Positions 16,387-26,027 of a stretch of 50,245 nucleotides of DNA are shown here, piece after piece; position 1 is the first letter of the stretch; each line of letters begins with the position of its first letter. The stretch is from Legionella oakridgensis ATCC 33761 = DSM 21215 (GTDB lineage: Bacteria; Pseudomonadota; Gammaproteobacteria; Legionellales; Legionellaceae): assembly GCF_000512355.1 (NCBI RefSeq), contig NZ_CP004007.1, positions 1-50,245 on the forward strand, read 5' to 3'. The translations under genes were made by a program, and so were the position numbers. A model generated the notes under the pieces. That model made no database searches. It was not told the DNA's origin and was given only the letters and a program-made list of their open reading frames with translations.

Positions 16387-18070
16387 ATTCACACTGTTTT
16401 TATTTGGCCTCATGTTCATAGGTTGTGCCGCAGCACTTAACCAGAATGACGCACTGCATGCGCGTGATGAAGCCTTAAGGACATTAAAGGGATTTAATCC
16501 AGCGACCGTATTAAAAGGATATACGACAAATCCTCAAGAATCCGCACTTCAACCGCAAGAAGGGAGTAATGCGTTGAGTGCTCAAGGGTTGAATGCGCTA
16601 AAAAATAATGGAGTAGCCAATGACGTATATAACCAAGCTGGCAGCCGCGCCAAGGTTCAATCAAATCCCGTGAGTCCCGAAATGCAATACGCAGAAGAAC
16701 TGCTTGAGAATCCAGATGGTGTTTTAGACGGCGCATGCTATAAGCAAGCAGGTGTTTGCAAAAATGAATCGGTCATTAAAACATGTGACGAGTCCGTACA
16801 GTACACAAACAGTTCCTGCAAAGACACATTAAATGTATTGGTTAAACCCATCACGCAAAGTTTTTCCAGAGTAGTCACGCCCAATCGATTTCAATCGACC
16901 GCCACCTTTGATTTGCAAACCTGTGCAGCACGTGATTGGCGATGTACAACAGCAAATACGGTGCTTATAGCACCCAATTGTGAGCATCTTGCAGTGAGTG
17001 TTTCTCGCTATAACCAAGCAATGTTAGTCACCAAACAGCCAACCTGTACCGATCCGACTGTTACGGTGCAATTTTCAGGATGGGGCGGATATTCAACACC
17101 TCTCCTTGTGAGTGTCACTGAATATGTGAGCGAAGACCAATGGAGTACTCGTGATTGCGAACGCATTAAAACAGAACATGCAAAGAGTCTTTGCATAATG
17201 GATTCGAGTCAATCTTGTTTAGAACCTAATCAGGCGAAAGTGATTGGTGGCATTTCTATTAAAAGATCGTGCTGGGGTAGGGGATATAATTACCAGTGTG
17301 CCGCTGTTAACGAAAGTGCATGTACTCCCTTAATCAATCAAGGTTGCTCTCAAACAGCTTCTACTTGCATAGAGGCCAAAGCCAATCGTTGTGAGCGCTA
17401 TTCTCAAACATTTACTTGCATGCAGCAATTTTGTATGCCAGAAAAAACAGTTTGCCCAGGGAAAGTCTCATGTGCTGATGGGCAATGCGATACATCGAAG
17501 AATGAAACCAGTGATGACATGGCAGAAGGATTATCACGCCTTGGCGCACTAGCTGGTGTTGCAGGAGACGTGACTGCAAACCAAGTGCGGAGTGGATCGC
17601 CTGCCATTTTTACGGGAAGTGCCAAAGAATGTAAAAAATACCCTTTGGGTTTTCGTGATTGCTGCACGGATTCAGGATGGGGTGATTGGGTAAAGCATTG
17701 CCCACAAGACTTGCAAGTGCTTCAACGCGCCAAGCAGGAAAACCGTGTGGTGTATTTAGGCTCTTATAAAAACCATAAATTAGGTGCGCGGCATTACACT
17801 TATTGCATATTTCCAACCAAATTAGCGTCAATAGTTCAAATTCAGGGGCGCGGTGGGCAATTGGGTATCCCCTATGGAACAGCGGAATATCCTAACTGTC
17901 GAGGATTGACACCCGAAGAGTTGGAGCGCATCAATTTTGCCGCCTTGGATTTATCTCCCATCCAACAAGAACTGATGGCGCGCATGGCTTTACCTAACAA
18001 CGGTTCTATTAACAATGCCAATCAATCCCACGTTGAACGCTTAAAACAACAGGGGCGTGCTCATGACTAG
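16379..18070 (+). CDS. traN: TraN, outer-membrane mating-pair stabilisation protein
   Basis: A 563-residue cysteine-rich protein (F TraN has 602). It opens with a signal sequence that contains a Cys (MFIGCAAALNQ) and carries more than 20 cysteines in the middle, for example CEPN-like and CxxxxC clusters around residues 230-400. TraN contacts the recipient surface and determines recipient choice in F-like plasmids. ATG 16379 overlaps the trbC stop; an upstream in-frame codon at 16334 lies inside trbC. The receptor cannot be read from the sequence. Confidence 0.92.
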   Translation: MSKFTLFLFGLMFIGCAAALNQNDALHARDEALRTLKGFNPATVLKGYTTNPQESALQPQEGSNALSAQGLNALKNNGVANDVYNQAGSRAKVQSNPVSPEMQYAEELLENPDGVLDGACYKQAGVCKNESVIKTCDESVQYTNSSCKDTLNVLVKPITQSFSRVVTPNRFQSTATFDLQTCAARDWRCTTANTVLIAPNCEHLAVSVSRYNQAMLVTKQPTCTDPTVTVQFSGWGGYSTPLLVSVTEYVSEDQWSTRDCERIKTEHAKSLCIMDSSQSCLEPNQAKVIGGISIKRSCWGRGYNYQCAAVNESACTPLINQGCSQTASTCIEAKANRCERYSQTFTCMQQFCMPEKTVCPGKVSCADGQCDTSKNETSDDMAEGLSRLGALAGVAGDVTANQVRSGSPAIFTGSAKECKKYPLGFRDCCTDSGWGDWVKHCPQDLQVLQRAKQENRVVYLGSYKNHKLGARHYTYCIFPTKLASIVQIQGRGGQLGIPYGTAEYPNCRGLTPEELERINFAALDLSPIQQELMARMALPNNGSINNANQSHVERLKQQGRAHD

Positions 18071-18800
18071 AGTTATTCTGATGGTACTTTTGCTTCTTAA
18101 TGGCATAGCTTTTGCCGATAAGCCCGTGGGATTTCTCTGGTACACAAAAGAAAACAAAAGAGTCGAAAAGAAAGTGCCTTCAGGTATTGCCTTTAAGAGC
18201 CTAAGCTATACCGAGCGCGATGCCGTTTTGCGCTTCTACACCATGGAGGCACTTCATAAAGCACGGTACACCAAAAAAGTGGAGGACATGCGCGTATTTT
18301 TAAGTCTGCAAGATTACTGGCTTAAAGAATCCTCACGGTTTAAATCGTTGTTTCAACAAACCATGTTAGCCCATCCTGAATATGATTACGCGGTTACTCA
18401 TCCCACATCTAATCTTGGCGCAAAAATCACTGATGAGATGAGAGAATCCCAAACAGTAGAGGTTATAAACCGCTTATCCAAATCTCATGGTTTGTTGTTT
18501 TTCTATCGTGGAAAAAGCCCTTATGACTTGAAACAAATCCCTATTATTACTGATTTTTGTCAGCGATTTAATTTGCCCTTAATGCCGGTTAGTGTCGACG
18601 GGGTAGTCTCTCCAACGCTCATGAATTCTCGAATGGATCAAGGGCAAGCTAACCGACTTGGTGTTCGTTATTTTCCGGCATTACTCTTGGTGAATCCTGA
18701 AAATCAACGTGTTTCCCCTATCGCTTATGGTCTAACCACTCAGGATGTATTGATGGAGCGCATAAAACAAGTGGCAACCCAATTTAAAGGAGATGAATGA
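18063..18800 (+). CDS. traF: TraF, periplasmic thioredoxin-like assembly protein
   Basis: A 245-residue exported protein (F TraF has 247) with a signal peptide ending near GIAFADK. The C-terminal thioredoxin fold has FFYRGKSPYDLKQ in place of a CXXC motif, as in F TraF, followed by RLGVRYFPALLLVNPEN with the conserved cis-Pro. It is needed for pilus assembly. ATG 18063 has AGGGG 7 bp upstream and overlaps traN by 8 bp; the end overlaps trbB by 4 bp. Confidence 0.92.
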   Translation: MTRVILMVLLLLNGIAFADKPVGFLWYTKENKRVEKKVPSGIAFKSLSYTERDAVLRFYTMEALHKARYTKKVEDMRVFLSLQDYWLKESSRFKSLFQQTMLAHPEYDYAVTHPTSNLGAKITDEMRESQTVEVINRLSKSHGLLFFYRGKSPYDLKQIPIITDFCQRFNLPLMPVSVDGVVSPTLMNSRMDQGQANRLGVRYFPALLLVNPENQRVSPIAYGLTTQDVLMERIKQVATQFKGDE

Positions 18801-19306
18801 TGAGTGCACGGGTATTTTTGAGTGTGGTGTTAGCCTTTATTTTTTTAAACGCCGCGGCTGAAGGATCGCAATGGCTAACTAATCTGATTGCCGAACAGGA
18901 AGGGGAAGTAGCACATCAACGTGAAGAGCCACTCAATCAACAAGGTAAGGGATTTTTTAGCACTCATGGATTAATTTTGTTTTATGGCAGCCAATGCCCA
19001 CACTGCAAGGGTTTTGCACCGATATTAAAAGGGTGGGCAAATCGTAACAAAGCAGAAGTCTTGCCTTTGTCGTTGGATAATCAACCGTTGCCTGAATTTC
19101 CTAAATTTTTACCGGCAACCACTGAATGGATTAATGCTGCATTTGGCGGTAATGCCATTAATTATCCGGCACTTTTTGTGGTTAACCCTAAAACAAAGGC
19201 TTTATATCCAGTGGGATTTGGTTCCATGACGGACGCTGAACTGAACGACCGCATGGATGTGCTCATTCCAAAAATCAAAGCGTATGAAATCAAGGGGAGA
19301 CGGTAA
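18797..19306 (+). CDS. trbB: TrbB, DsbC-like periplasmic disulfide isomerase
   Basis: A 169-residue thioredoxin-fold protein (F TrbB has 179) with a signal peptide ending near NAAAEGS. The active site is the CPHC in FYGSQCPHCKGF, and the conserved cis-Pro is in NYPALFVVNP. TrbB probably shuffles disulfides in TraU, TraN, TraV and TraH, all rich in Cys. It overlaps traF by 4 bp and traH by 1 bp. Confidence 0.9.
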   Translation: MMSARVFLSVVLAFIFLNAAAEGSQWLTNLIAEQEGEVAHQREEPLNQQGKGFFSTHGLILFYGSQCPHCKGFAPILKGWANRNKAEVLPLSLDNQPLPEFPKFLPATTEWINAAFGGNAINYPALFVVNPKTKALYPVGFGSMTDAELNDRMDVLIPKIKAYEIKGRR

Positions 19307-20670
19307 TGAAAAAAGTCGTTCTTACTCTTTGTTTATTGGTTGTTTTCTCTGCTGCGCAGGCTAATGTAAGTCAAGATCTCGATAGTTTTTTTAATGGGGT
19401 GGGCTATGCGTCTAATGTGACATCTCCCGCTGCTTTTGAATCTCAGGCCGCGGGATTTTTTGGTGGCGGTTCACTCTATTCGCGTAATCAAGTACGCCAA
19501 TACCAGCTGGTGCAATTGGATTTGCCGAGTTACCGTGCCGGATGCGGAGGCATTGATTTATTTACTGGAAGTATGAGTTTTTTAAGTGAACAAAAATTAG
19601 TCGATTTAGGGAGATCGGTGATGACCAATGCCGGTGCCTATGCGGTGGATGTGATGCTCGCCTCTACGGTGCCTGAACTAAAACAGGTAAGGGATTATTT
19701 GCAGCAATTGGAACAGATGGCCAATCAGGCCAGCATTAACTCCTGTCAGCTCTCGCAAAACATGGTGGGCGGCATCTGGCCTAAAACCGCAGAAAGCCAA
19801 CAAAAAATCTGTAAAGACCAGGCGGCCATGGGTAAAGAGGGATTATTCAGTGATTACGTAAAAGCACGTATGGCTTGCTCTGGCAATGGCTTTGATAATG
19901 TGATGAACAAAGCATCTCAAGACCCTGAGCGTAAAAAGCAGGTGGTTTTAAATAAAAATCTTGTATGGTCACTGTTGCAAGCCAAATCATTCTTAAATAG
20001 TGACAGGGAGTTGGCTGAAATGGTGATGAGTTTAACTGGAACACTGATTATTGATAAAGAAGGTAAAGTGACTAACGTACCCTCGCTTGCGGGAAATGCT
20101 GATTTAGTGAATGCGCTAATTGGCACTGGAAGTGGCGTTAGAACTGCAAAAATATGGCGTTGTAAGGATGCGGGCAGCAATAGCCAATGCATGCAGGTGA
20201 ATTTGCGAGATATCACCATCTCAGAAGCGTCTACGCTGACCTACAAAGTACGGGAGATCATTCGCACCATCAATACCAAATTAATTAATGACGAAAAACC
20301 AGGCAATCGTGAGCTTAATTTTTTAAGCATGACTTCTTTGCCTGTCATGAAGTTTTTGTCGGTATTAAACAGCATGCACTACGGCAGTAGCGCGGTAGAT
20401 ATTGAAGAGTATTCGATGTTGATAGCTCAGGACTTGTTAACCAATTATTTAACAGAATTACTGACTGAAGTCAGTGTAGCAACAGCAGGTTCTGAGTTAA
20501 ATACCGATTTGGTCAAAGAAATTCAAAAACGAATTAATGAGGCAACAACGCGCGTAGCTTCTATTGATCCCAAGGTAGGCCGCAAGCTGCAAGAAAAGCT
20601 CACCCTGATTGAGCGTATGGCGCAAATTGAAAAGCAGGTGGCCTCTCAAATGAACAGCACAGCGGGTTAA
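19306..20670 (+). CDS. traH: TraH, pilus assembly protein
   Basis: A 454-residue exported protein (F TraH has 458) with a signal peptide ending near SAAQANVS. GCGGIDLFTGSMSFLS and the Cys pairs near NSCQLSQNMVGGIWP and QKICKD are family hallmarks. A helical C-terminus (about 390-450) suits the coiled coils of TraH. It acts with TraF, TraU and TrbI in pilus extension. The ATG overlaps the trbB stop by one base. Confidence 0.94.
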   Translation: MKKVVLTLCLLVVFSAAQANVSQDLDSFFNGVGYASNVTSPAAFESQAAGFFGGGSLYSRNQVRQYQLVQLDLPSYRAGCGGIDLFTGSMSFLSEQKLVDLGRSVMTNAGAYAVDVMLASTVPELKQVRDYLQQLEQMANQASINSCQLSQNMVGGIWPKTAESQQKICKDQAAMGKEGLFSDYVKARMACSGNGFDNVMNKASQDPERKKQVVLNKNLVWSLLQAKSFLNSDRELAEMVMSLTGTLIIDKEGKVTNVPSLAGNADLVNALIGTGSGVRTAKIWRCKDAGSNSQCMQVNLRDITISEASTLTYKVREIIRTINTKLINDEKPGNRELNFLSMTSLPVMKFLSVLNSMHYGSSAVDIEEYSMLIAQDLLTNYLTELLTEVSVATAGSELNTDLVKEIQKRINEATTRVASIDPKVGRKLQEKLTLIERMAQIEKQVASQMNSTAG

Positions 20671-20682
20671 GGAGAGTAATTG

Positions 20683-23493
20683 ATGATAACGATTCATGTT
20701 TTAGCTGGTGGTGAATTATTCCAACACGTGCTGAATGCCATTAGTGTTTTTATGAAACAGGATAGTTTTCTTGGGCTTTTACGAATCACAGCATTAATTG
20801 GAATCGTCATGGCCACCATCGGCTTTCTCAAAACTCGTGATCCGATGGCTTTTGCTCGATGGTTTTTGGGTTATGTACTGTTTGTGAATTTGGTGTTATT
20901 ACCTAAAACTTCCGTGCTGATTGACGACATTTCTTCGCAAACGCCGAAACTTATAGATAATGTACCTGTGGTATTTGCGTTAAGCGCCAGTTTAGTCACA
21001 ACCATTGGCTATGGTTTGGCTCAATCCTACGATGCATTACTTACCATGCCCGATGATTTGCAATATACCAAGACGGGAGCTCTTTTTGGTTCGCGTCTGG
21101 TTTCAGCGTCAACTTCATTTCGTATTAAAGATCCGGTGCTTAAGGAAGAAATGAATGAGTACTTCCGCGTTTGTGTTGTAGGAGACATTCGATTAAATAG
21201 AAAGTACAGTGTCGGTGATTTAGCCCATTCTACGGATATATGGAATCTCATCACAGCGCGTGCTTCACCATTGCGCATGATTTCGGTGAATGGCAAATTA
21301 GTGACCTGCCAAGAGGCCTCAAAACCTGATGGACAATACAGTTTGCGCAAAAAACTGGATATTGAAATTAAAAAGGCCTATACGTTTTTTGGCGTGAATT
21401 TGTTTGGAAAGCCTAAGAATACCACTTATGAAGCGTTATTTAGTACCCATCTTAAATCAGCCTTTGATTATTACCAGGGATTAACGGACTCATCCAGTAA
21501 TATTTTTTTGCAAAGCATGATGATTAATGCCATGGGTGATGGTGTGGCGCATTACCAGGCGTTTACCGATGCAACCGCAGGTATCGTAAATCAGCAATTT
21601 ACCAAATCACAAGTACAACACCGCTGGAGCTGGGAAGTGCTAGGCCAAAAAGCCTTGTGGATTTTACCGATTACTCATACCTGCCTGACTCTTTTATTGT
21701 TTGGTGTGTTTCCCTTGATTATTGCGCTAACCACGTTACCTGGTGGGATACGAATTCTTTATGGCTATATGCAGTTTTTCATGTCGCTGCAATTTTGGCC
21801 GGTGCTTTTTGCAATTCTCAATGCAGGCATGACTATTTATGGGGCTTCATCATCGGCTGAATACGGCCAATTTACGATGGTCAATCTTGATAAAATTGAT
21901 GAATTGCATGCAGATATTTCCGGGGCATGCGGCTATTTAATGATGCTTATTCCTTTTCTGTCGCATGGCTTAGTTTCTAATTTAGGTGGCGCATTCAGTA
22001 ATCTCGCAACCAGTATGATGAGTCATATGCAAGGCTCCAGTATGTCGGTGGCAGGGGAGGCGGCCAGCGCTTCATTTGGCCTTGGTCAAACCAGCTTCTA
22101 TAACACCACAGCCAATAATTTTTCGGCAAACAAACATGATTCCAACTGGACACATATGCATGGTTTGCACACAGAACAATTGGGAAGTGGGGTTTTAAAA
22201 ACCATCACAGGTAGTGGTGATAGGGTGTTTGATGTCAGTCCAGGCATGACGAGGAGTGCTGTATCTATCAATGCACAGGAAGGATTAAGTGCATCACTGA
22301 ACCAGGCGTATGAACAATCGACACAGGCTGCGCGAAACGAATCGGCACATTATCAGAGTTCATTATCTAATTTTGCTCATCGAGCACTGCAATTATCACA
22401 ACTGGCAGGGCACGACATGCGTTTAGGCGATGGCATATCGGAAAGTGAGACAGGTCAATATTCCAAAGCCTTATCAACTATTAGCCATATTGCAGAGGAT
22501 GTGGCGCGACGCACAGGAGTTAGTAAAGAAGATGCACTAACTCATTTGACAAGCGGCGGTTGGGGTGCGCAAGTTGGGGTTAAAAGCCAGGGCAGTATAT
22601 GGGGCAAGCTTGCGCAACTTGGGACTGGTTTTCATGCAGGCGCTGATGCGCATCTTAAATTTGATCGTAACTCTTCCAGTAGTGATAAATATCATACTGG
22701 TATGGATGGCGCTCTCTCAGCTCGTGAATCGCGTGACTTTAATGATGCGATGAGCTATGTGAAACAGTTTTCTCAAAATCATCATTTTGATGACAGTCAT
22801 TCACAAGCAGCTTCGTTGTCTAATCAATTGGGTGCTGATCTGAGAGAGGCAGAAACAGCCAGCCGAAATGTGGATGCTTCATTTGCCAAAGCCACACGCA
22901 TCCAGAATGCGAAAAGCTTCGTGGAGTCTCATTCCTCTCAAATCAACACTGATTTAAATCAAGCATTTCCAGCTTATGTAGCTGCTAAGCTTAATGAGTC
23001 AGAGCGTGATGCATTGTATAGCCACCCAGGAGATATGCGATCACTTAATAAGCTTCAAGCGTTAGGTCAGGACTTTATTGCATCCAAACGAGACGAGTTA
23101 ATTACCCAATTCGGTAATACAGAACATAAATCGCAGATAGAGTCGTTTTATCAAAAAGAAAAAAGCGACTTTATTGCCAAAGAAAACCAATTAGGATCCC
23201 ATTATCAAAAAAACAGTGAAGAGTTTCTTTCTCAAGCACAATCAATGAATGTTGGCATTAATGAAAAAGAGCTTGGATCCTTTCAGCAAGAGGTACATCA
23301 ACAAAAGGGGGCTTTACCTCAAAACTTGAAACAAGGAGAGCAATTGATTAAGTCAGATCAGCATGATCTAATGAAAGAAAAGGATTTAAAGTTGCAAGAA
23401 GGTATGGTGAATGCTCAAAAAAATGTAGTAGTGCCAGAGATTGTACATTTACCTAAAGAAAAAAGATTCAAGCTACATCAAAAAGGAGAGTGA
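20683..23493 (+). CDS. traG: TraG, mating-pair stabilisation and entry-exclusion partner
   Basis: A 936-residue inner membrane protein (F TraG has 938). Its N-terminal part, to about residue 440, has several membrane segments and is needed for pilus assembly. A long polar, helical C-terminal region follows, which in F stabilises mating pairs and is the target of the recipient's TraS. This C-terminal region is rich in Ser, Gln and His. ATG 20683 has GGAGAG 6 bp upstream. The next gene, 1 bp after the stop, sits in the traS position. Confidence 0.93.
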   Translation: MITIHVLAGGELFQHVLNAISVFMKQDSFLGLLRITALIGIVMATIGFLKTRDPMAFARWFLGYVLFVNLVLLPKTSVLIDDISSQTPKLIDNVPVVFALSASLVTTIGYGLAQSYDALLTMPDDLQYTKTGALFGSRLVSASTSFRIKDPVLKEEMNEYFRVCVVGDIRLNRKYSVGDLAHSTDIWNLITARASPLRMISVNGKLVTCQEASKPDGQYSLRKKLDIEIKKAYTFFGVNLFGKPKNTTYEALFSTHLKSAFDYYQGLTDSSSNIFLQSMMINAMGDGVAHYQAFTDATAGIVNQQFTKSQVQHRWSWEVLGQKALWILPITHTCLTLLLFGVFPLIIALTTLPGGIRILYGYMQFFMSLQFWPVLFAILNAGMTIYGASSSAEYGQFTMVNLDKIDELHADISGACGYLMMLIPFLSHGLVSNLGGAFSNLATSMMSHMQGSSMSVAGEAASASFGLGQTSFYNTTANNFSANKHDSNWTHMHGLHTEQLGSGVLKTITGSGDRVFDVSPGMTRSAVSINAQEGLSASLNQAYEQSTQAARNESAHYQSSLSNFAHRALQLSQLAGHDMRLGDGISESETGQYSKALSTISHIAEDVARRTGVSKEDALTHLTSGGWGAQVGVKSQGSIWGKLAQLGTGFHAGADAHLKFDRNSSSSDKYHTGMDGALSARESRDFNDAMSYVKQFSQNHHFDDSHSQAASLSNQLGADLREAETASRNVDASFAKATRIQNAKSFVESHSSQINTDLNQAFPAYVAAKLNESERDALYSHPGDMRSLNKLQALGQDFIASKRDELITQFGNTEHKSQIESFYQKEKSDFIAKENQLGSHYQKNSEEFLSQAQSMNVGINEKELGSFQQEVHQQKGALPQNLKQGEQLIKSDQHDLMKEKDLKLQEGMVNAQKNVVVPEIVHLPKEKRFKLHQKGE

Positions 23494-23494
23494 A

Positions 23495-24085
23495 ATGGAT
23501 CCACAACAATTAAAACAAGCTATAGAAGAGGATATGAGGACAATTAAGACATTAAACCCAGAGATTATCCCTGCGCAATCCTATTATGGAGGTCTTTTAA
23601 AAGGGGTTTTTAGTGGATTTTGGAAGATGTTTATTATCCTGTTGTTAACATTATGCTATGTAATGGGATCAGATGAGGCGGATCCTACTACTTGGTCTGA
23701 ATTGCTTACTACCTCAAGTGTCGTCTCATTTTTCCTAAGCGCGGTTGCGATGCTTATATTGCTAACTCCCATCAGTTTTTTTGTTCAATTTAAGTTTCAT
23801 CTGGAGAAAAAATTAAAAACTGGTGCATTAATAAGAAAAAAATGTAGCCATATTTCAATGGTGTTTTTTGGAGTGTTTACTTCCTTTTGTATCTTGTTTG
23901 GCAGTTATGCTTCTGGACAGCAGATCTTTTTTATGTTGGTACTGTCTTTCTTCTTGAGCTTAGGAGCGACTCATATTGTGGTTAACATGGAGTTAAGCCG
24001 TATTGGTTTTAGCAGCCTATTTACTCTATTCAATGAATTTTTTTCTAAAGGAAAAAGTGTCCCAAGAGAAGAAACTCAGAAATAA
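23495..24085 (+). CDS. Four-helix membrane protein in the traS (entry exclusion) position
   Basis: A 196-residue inner membrane protein with four hydrophobic segments: IILLLTLCYVM, VVSFFLSAVAMLILL, SMVFFGVFTSFCILF and IFFMLVLSFFLSLGA. The N-terminus and C-terminus are charged and probably cytoplasmic. I do not recognise the family. It lies between traG and traD, where F encodes TraS and TraT; TraS proteins are small membrane proteins that diverge strongly between plasmids. ATG 23495 follows AAGGAG. The exclusion role rests on position and topology only. Confidence 0.65.
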   Translation: MDPQQLKQAIEEDMRTIKTLNPEIIPAQSYYGGLLKGVFSGFWKMFIILLLTLCYVMGSDEADPTTWSELLTTSSVVSFFLSAVAMLILLTPISFFVQFKFHLEKKLKTGALIRKKCSHISMVFFGVFTSFCILFGSYASGQQIFFMLVLSFFLSLGATHIVVNMELSRIGFSSLFTLFNEFFSKGKSVPREETQK

Positions 24086-24176
24086 AAAATAAAACACAAA
24101 AAGAATAATTTTAAACCGTTTTTCAGGCAATGGTAGCTACTGCTTTGCCTAAAAAATATGATAAGGAGTAAATATC

Positions 24177-26012
24177 GTGCGTGAAGAGCCGAATTTCAAA
24201 CACTATACCCGTGGCGGGCAAATCAGTTTTCACAATCTTCGGATGTGGGATCAAATTACTAAAACACTGGTATGGGTTTGTCTTTTTCTTTGGGTCGTAT
24301 TAACCGGCTTAATCACCTGGTTGGTTACATCTCCTGAGAAATTCTACCAAGCCATTGCCTATTACTATGCAAGTTTCTTAAATCTCGTAGGACAAAAGCA
24401 TACCTTTACGCTTCACTTTCATGGAAAAAACTATCAACAAAATGTAGATGTGATTTTGCATTATCCCTATTACAAAGAGAATGCCACTCATATGGTGGAT
24501 CTATTAGGAAAATCTTCATTGGCGGCATTCGTACTTTCATTTGTTTTGGGACTTTGTCTTGCCTTTTATTTTATTCGCAGGGGAAAAGCGCAGCGTGCTA
24601 ATCAGTTTATTCGTGGCAGCCGTATTGGTACAAAGGAAAATGTAATCCAACAAATCCTGGAGAAAAAAGAAAACTCTGATATCACAATTGATGGATTCCC
24701 GCTCAAAGCTAACAGCGAGGTTCAACATCTTTTGGTGCATGGAACTGTAGGGACTGGAAAAAGTCAGCTCATTATGAAAATTATGGATGCCTTACGCAAG
24801 AGGGGAGATAGAGTTATTGTCTATGATAAGGGATGTGCCTTTATTCCGCATTATTTTGATTCAAATCAGGATGTTATTCTAAATCCATTTGATGTGAGGT
24901 GTCCTAATTGGGATATGTGGCTTGAAGCACCTCGAGATTCCGATTTTGAAAACATGGCAGAAAGCCTTATTCCGATGCATGGCGATTCTGATCCCTTCTG
25001 GGTGAATGCCGCGAGAACCGTATTTTCCTCGGTTGCTGCTAAAATGAGAAAAGACAAAGATCGATCCGTTGAGAAACTGCTCAAATTGCTATTGACCGGT
25101 GAATTTTCTCATTTGGAGGATTATCTTAAAGGGACGCCTGCAGCAACTCTGGTAAGCGGTAAAATTGAAAAAACGGCTATTTCCATTCGCTCAGTCATTA
25201 CCACTTATTTAAAATCGCTTACTACCTTGTCAGGACTGAATTCAGAAGGGGCAAGCCCATTTTCTATTCGTGATTACATATTAAATGAACAGGATAGTGG
25301 TTGGCTTTTTATTTCATCCAATGGTGAACAACACAAATCATTAAAGCCTTTAATGTCTATGTGGTTAGCCATGGCCTCCCTCACATTATTAAGTCTTACG
25401 CCTAATCCAGATCGCCGGATTTGGTTCATTTGCGACGAATTGCCAAGCCTTCATAAATTACCGCTTTTAGGAGAGACCATTGCAGAAGTCCGAAAATTCG
25501 GAGGTTGCTTTTTATTAGGAATGCAAAGTTTCTCTCAGCTCACCAAAGTTTATGGTCAATCAGGCGGTGCTAAGGAATTGTTTGACTTGCTGAACACCCG
25601 TTTTTTCTTTAGAAGCCCAAGCGCTGATATGGCACGTTTGGTTGCCAGTGAGTTGGGAGAAGAAGAAATTGAAGAATCACGAGAAAATTATTCTTATGGA
25701 GCTAACAGTATTCGAGATGGAATCTCGCTTGGCAGCCAGCGTGTTACACGTCCAATTGTCTCCTACCCACAAATTTTGGAGCTAGAAGATCTAAAGTGTT
25801 TTGTGCGCCTTCCAGGAAGTTATCCCATCACGCAACTGACGCTCGAGCTTAAAGATAGACCTAAACACTTGAAAGGGTTTGTTGAGCGTCAATTCATTTT
25901 CGATGAGGTATTACAAAACATTGTTAAAGAAAGCACGAATCAAGAAGCCGAACCAGGCGGATCTCCAAAAAACCTCAACAAACAACCCATTGAAGTGGAA
26001 TTTGAAGTCTAG
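24177..26012 (+). CDS. traD: TraD, VirD4-type coupling protein
   Basis: A 611-residue inner membrane ATPase that brings the relaxosome to the secretion channel (F TraD has 717). Two membrane segments occur at about 30-50 and 112-132. Walker A is GTVGTGKS near residue 190 and Walker B is WFICDELPSLHKLP near 415. The start is GTG at 24177 with AAGGAG 8 bp upstream; no ATG is nearby. The C-terminus stops soon after the ATPase domain and lacks the long tail that in F contacts TraM, although it still ends in an acidic stretch (EVEFEV). Confidence 0.94.
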   Translation: MREEPNFKHYTRGGQISFHNLRMWDQITKTLVWVCLFLWVVLTGLITWLVTSPEKFYQAIAYYYASFLNLVGQKHTFTLHFHGKNYQQNVDVILHYPYYKENATHMVDLLGKSSLAAFVLSFVLGLCLAFYFIRRGKAQRANQFIRGSRIGTKENVIQQILEKKENSDITIDGFPLKANSEVQHLLVHGTVGTGKSQLIMKIMDALRKRGDRVIVYDKGCAFIPHYFDSNQDVILNPFDVRCPNWDMWLEAPRDSDFENMAESLIPMHGDSDPFWVNAARTVFSSVAAKMRKDKDRSVEKLLKLLLTGEFSHLEDYLKGTPAATLVSGKIEKTAISIRSVITTYLKSLTTLSGLNSEGASPFSIRDYILNEQDSGWLFISSNGEQHKSLKPLMSMWLAMASLTLLSLTPNPDRRIWFICDELPSLHKLPLLGETIAEVRKFGGCFLLGMQSFSQLTKVYGQSGGAKELFDLLNTRFFFRSPSADMARLVASELGEEEIEESRENYSYGANSIRDGISLGSQRVTRPIVSYPQILELEDLKCFVRLPGSYPITQLTLELKDRPKHLKGFVERQFIFDEVLQNIVKESTNQEAEPGGSPKNLNKQPIEVEFEV

Positions 26013-26027
26013 GAACAAGGAGATAAT

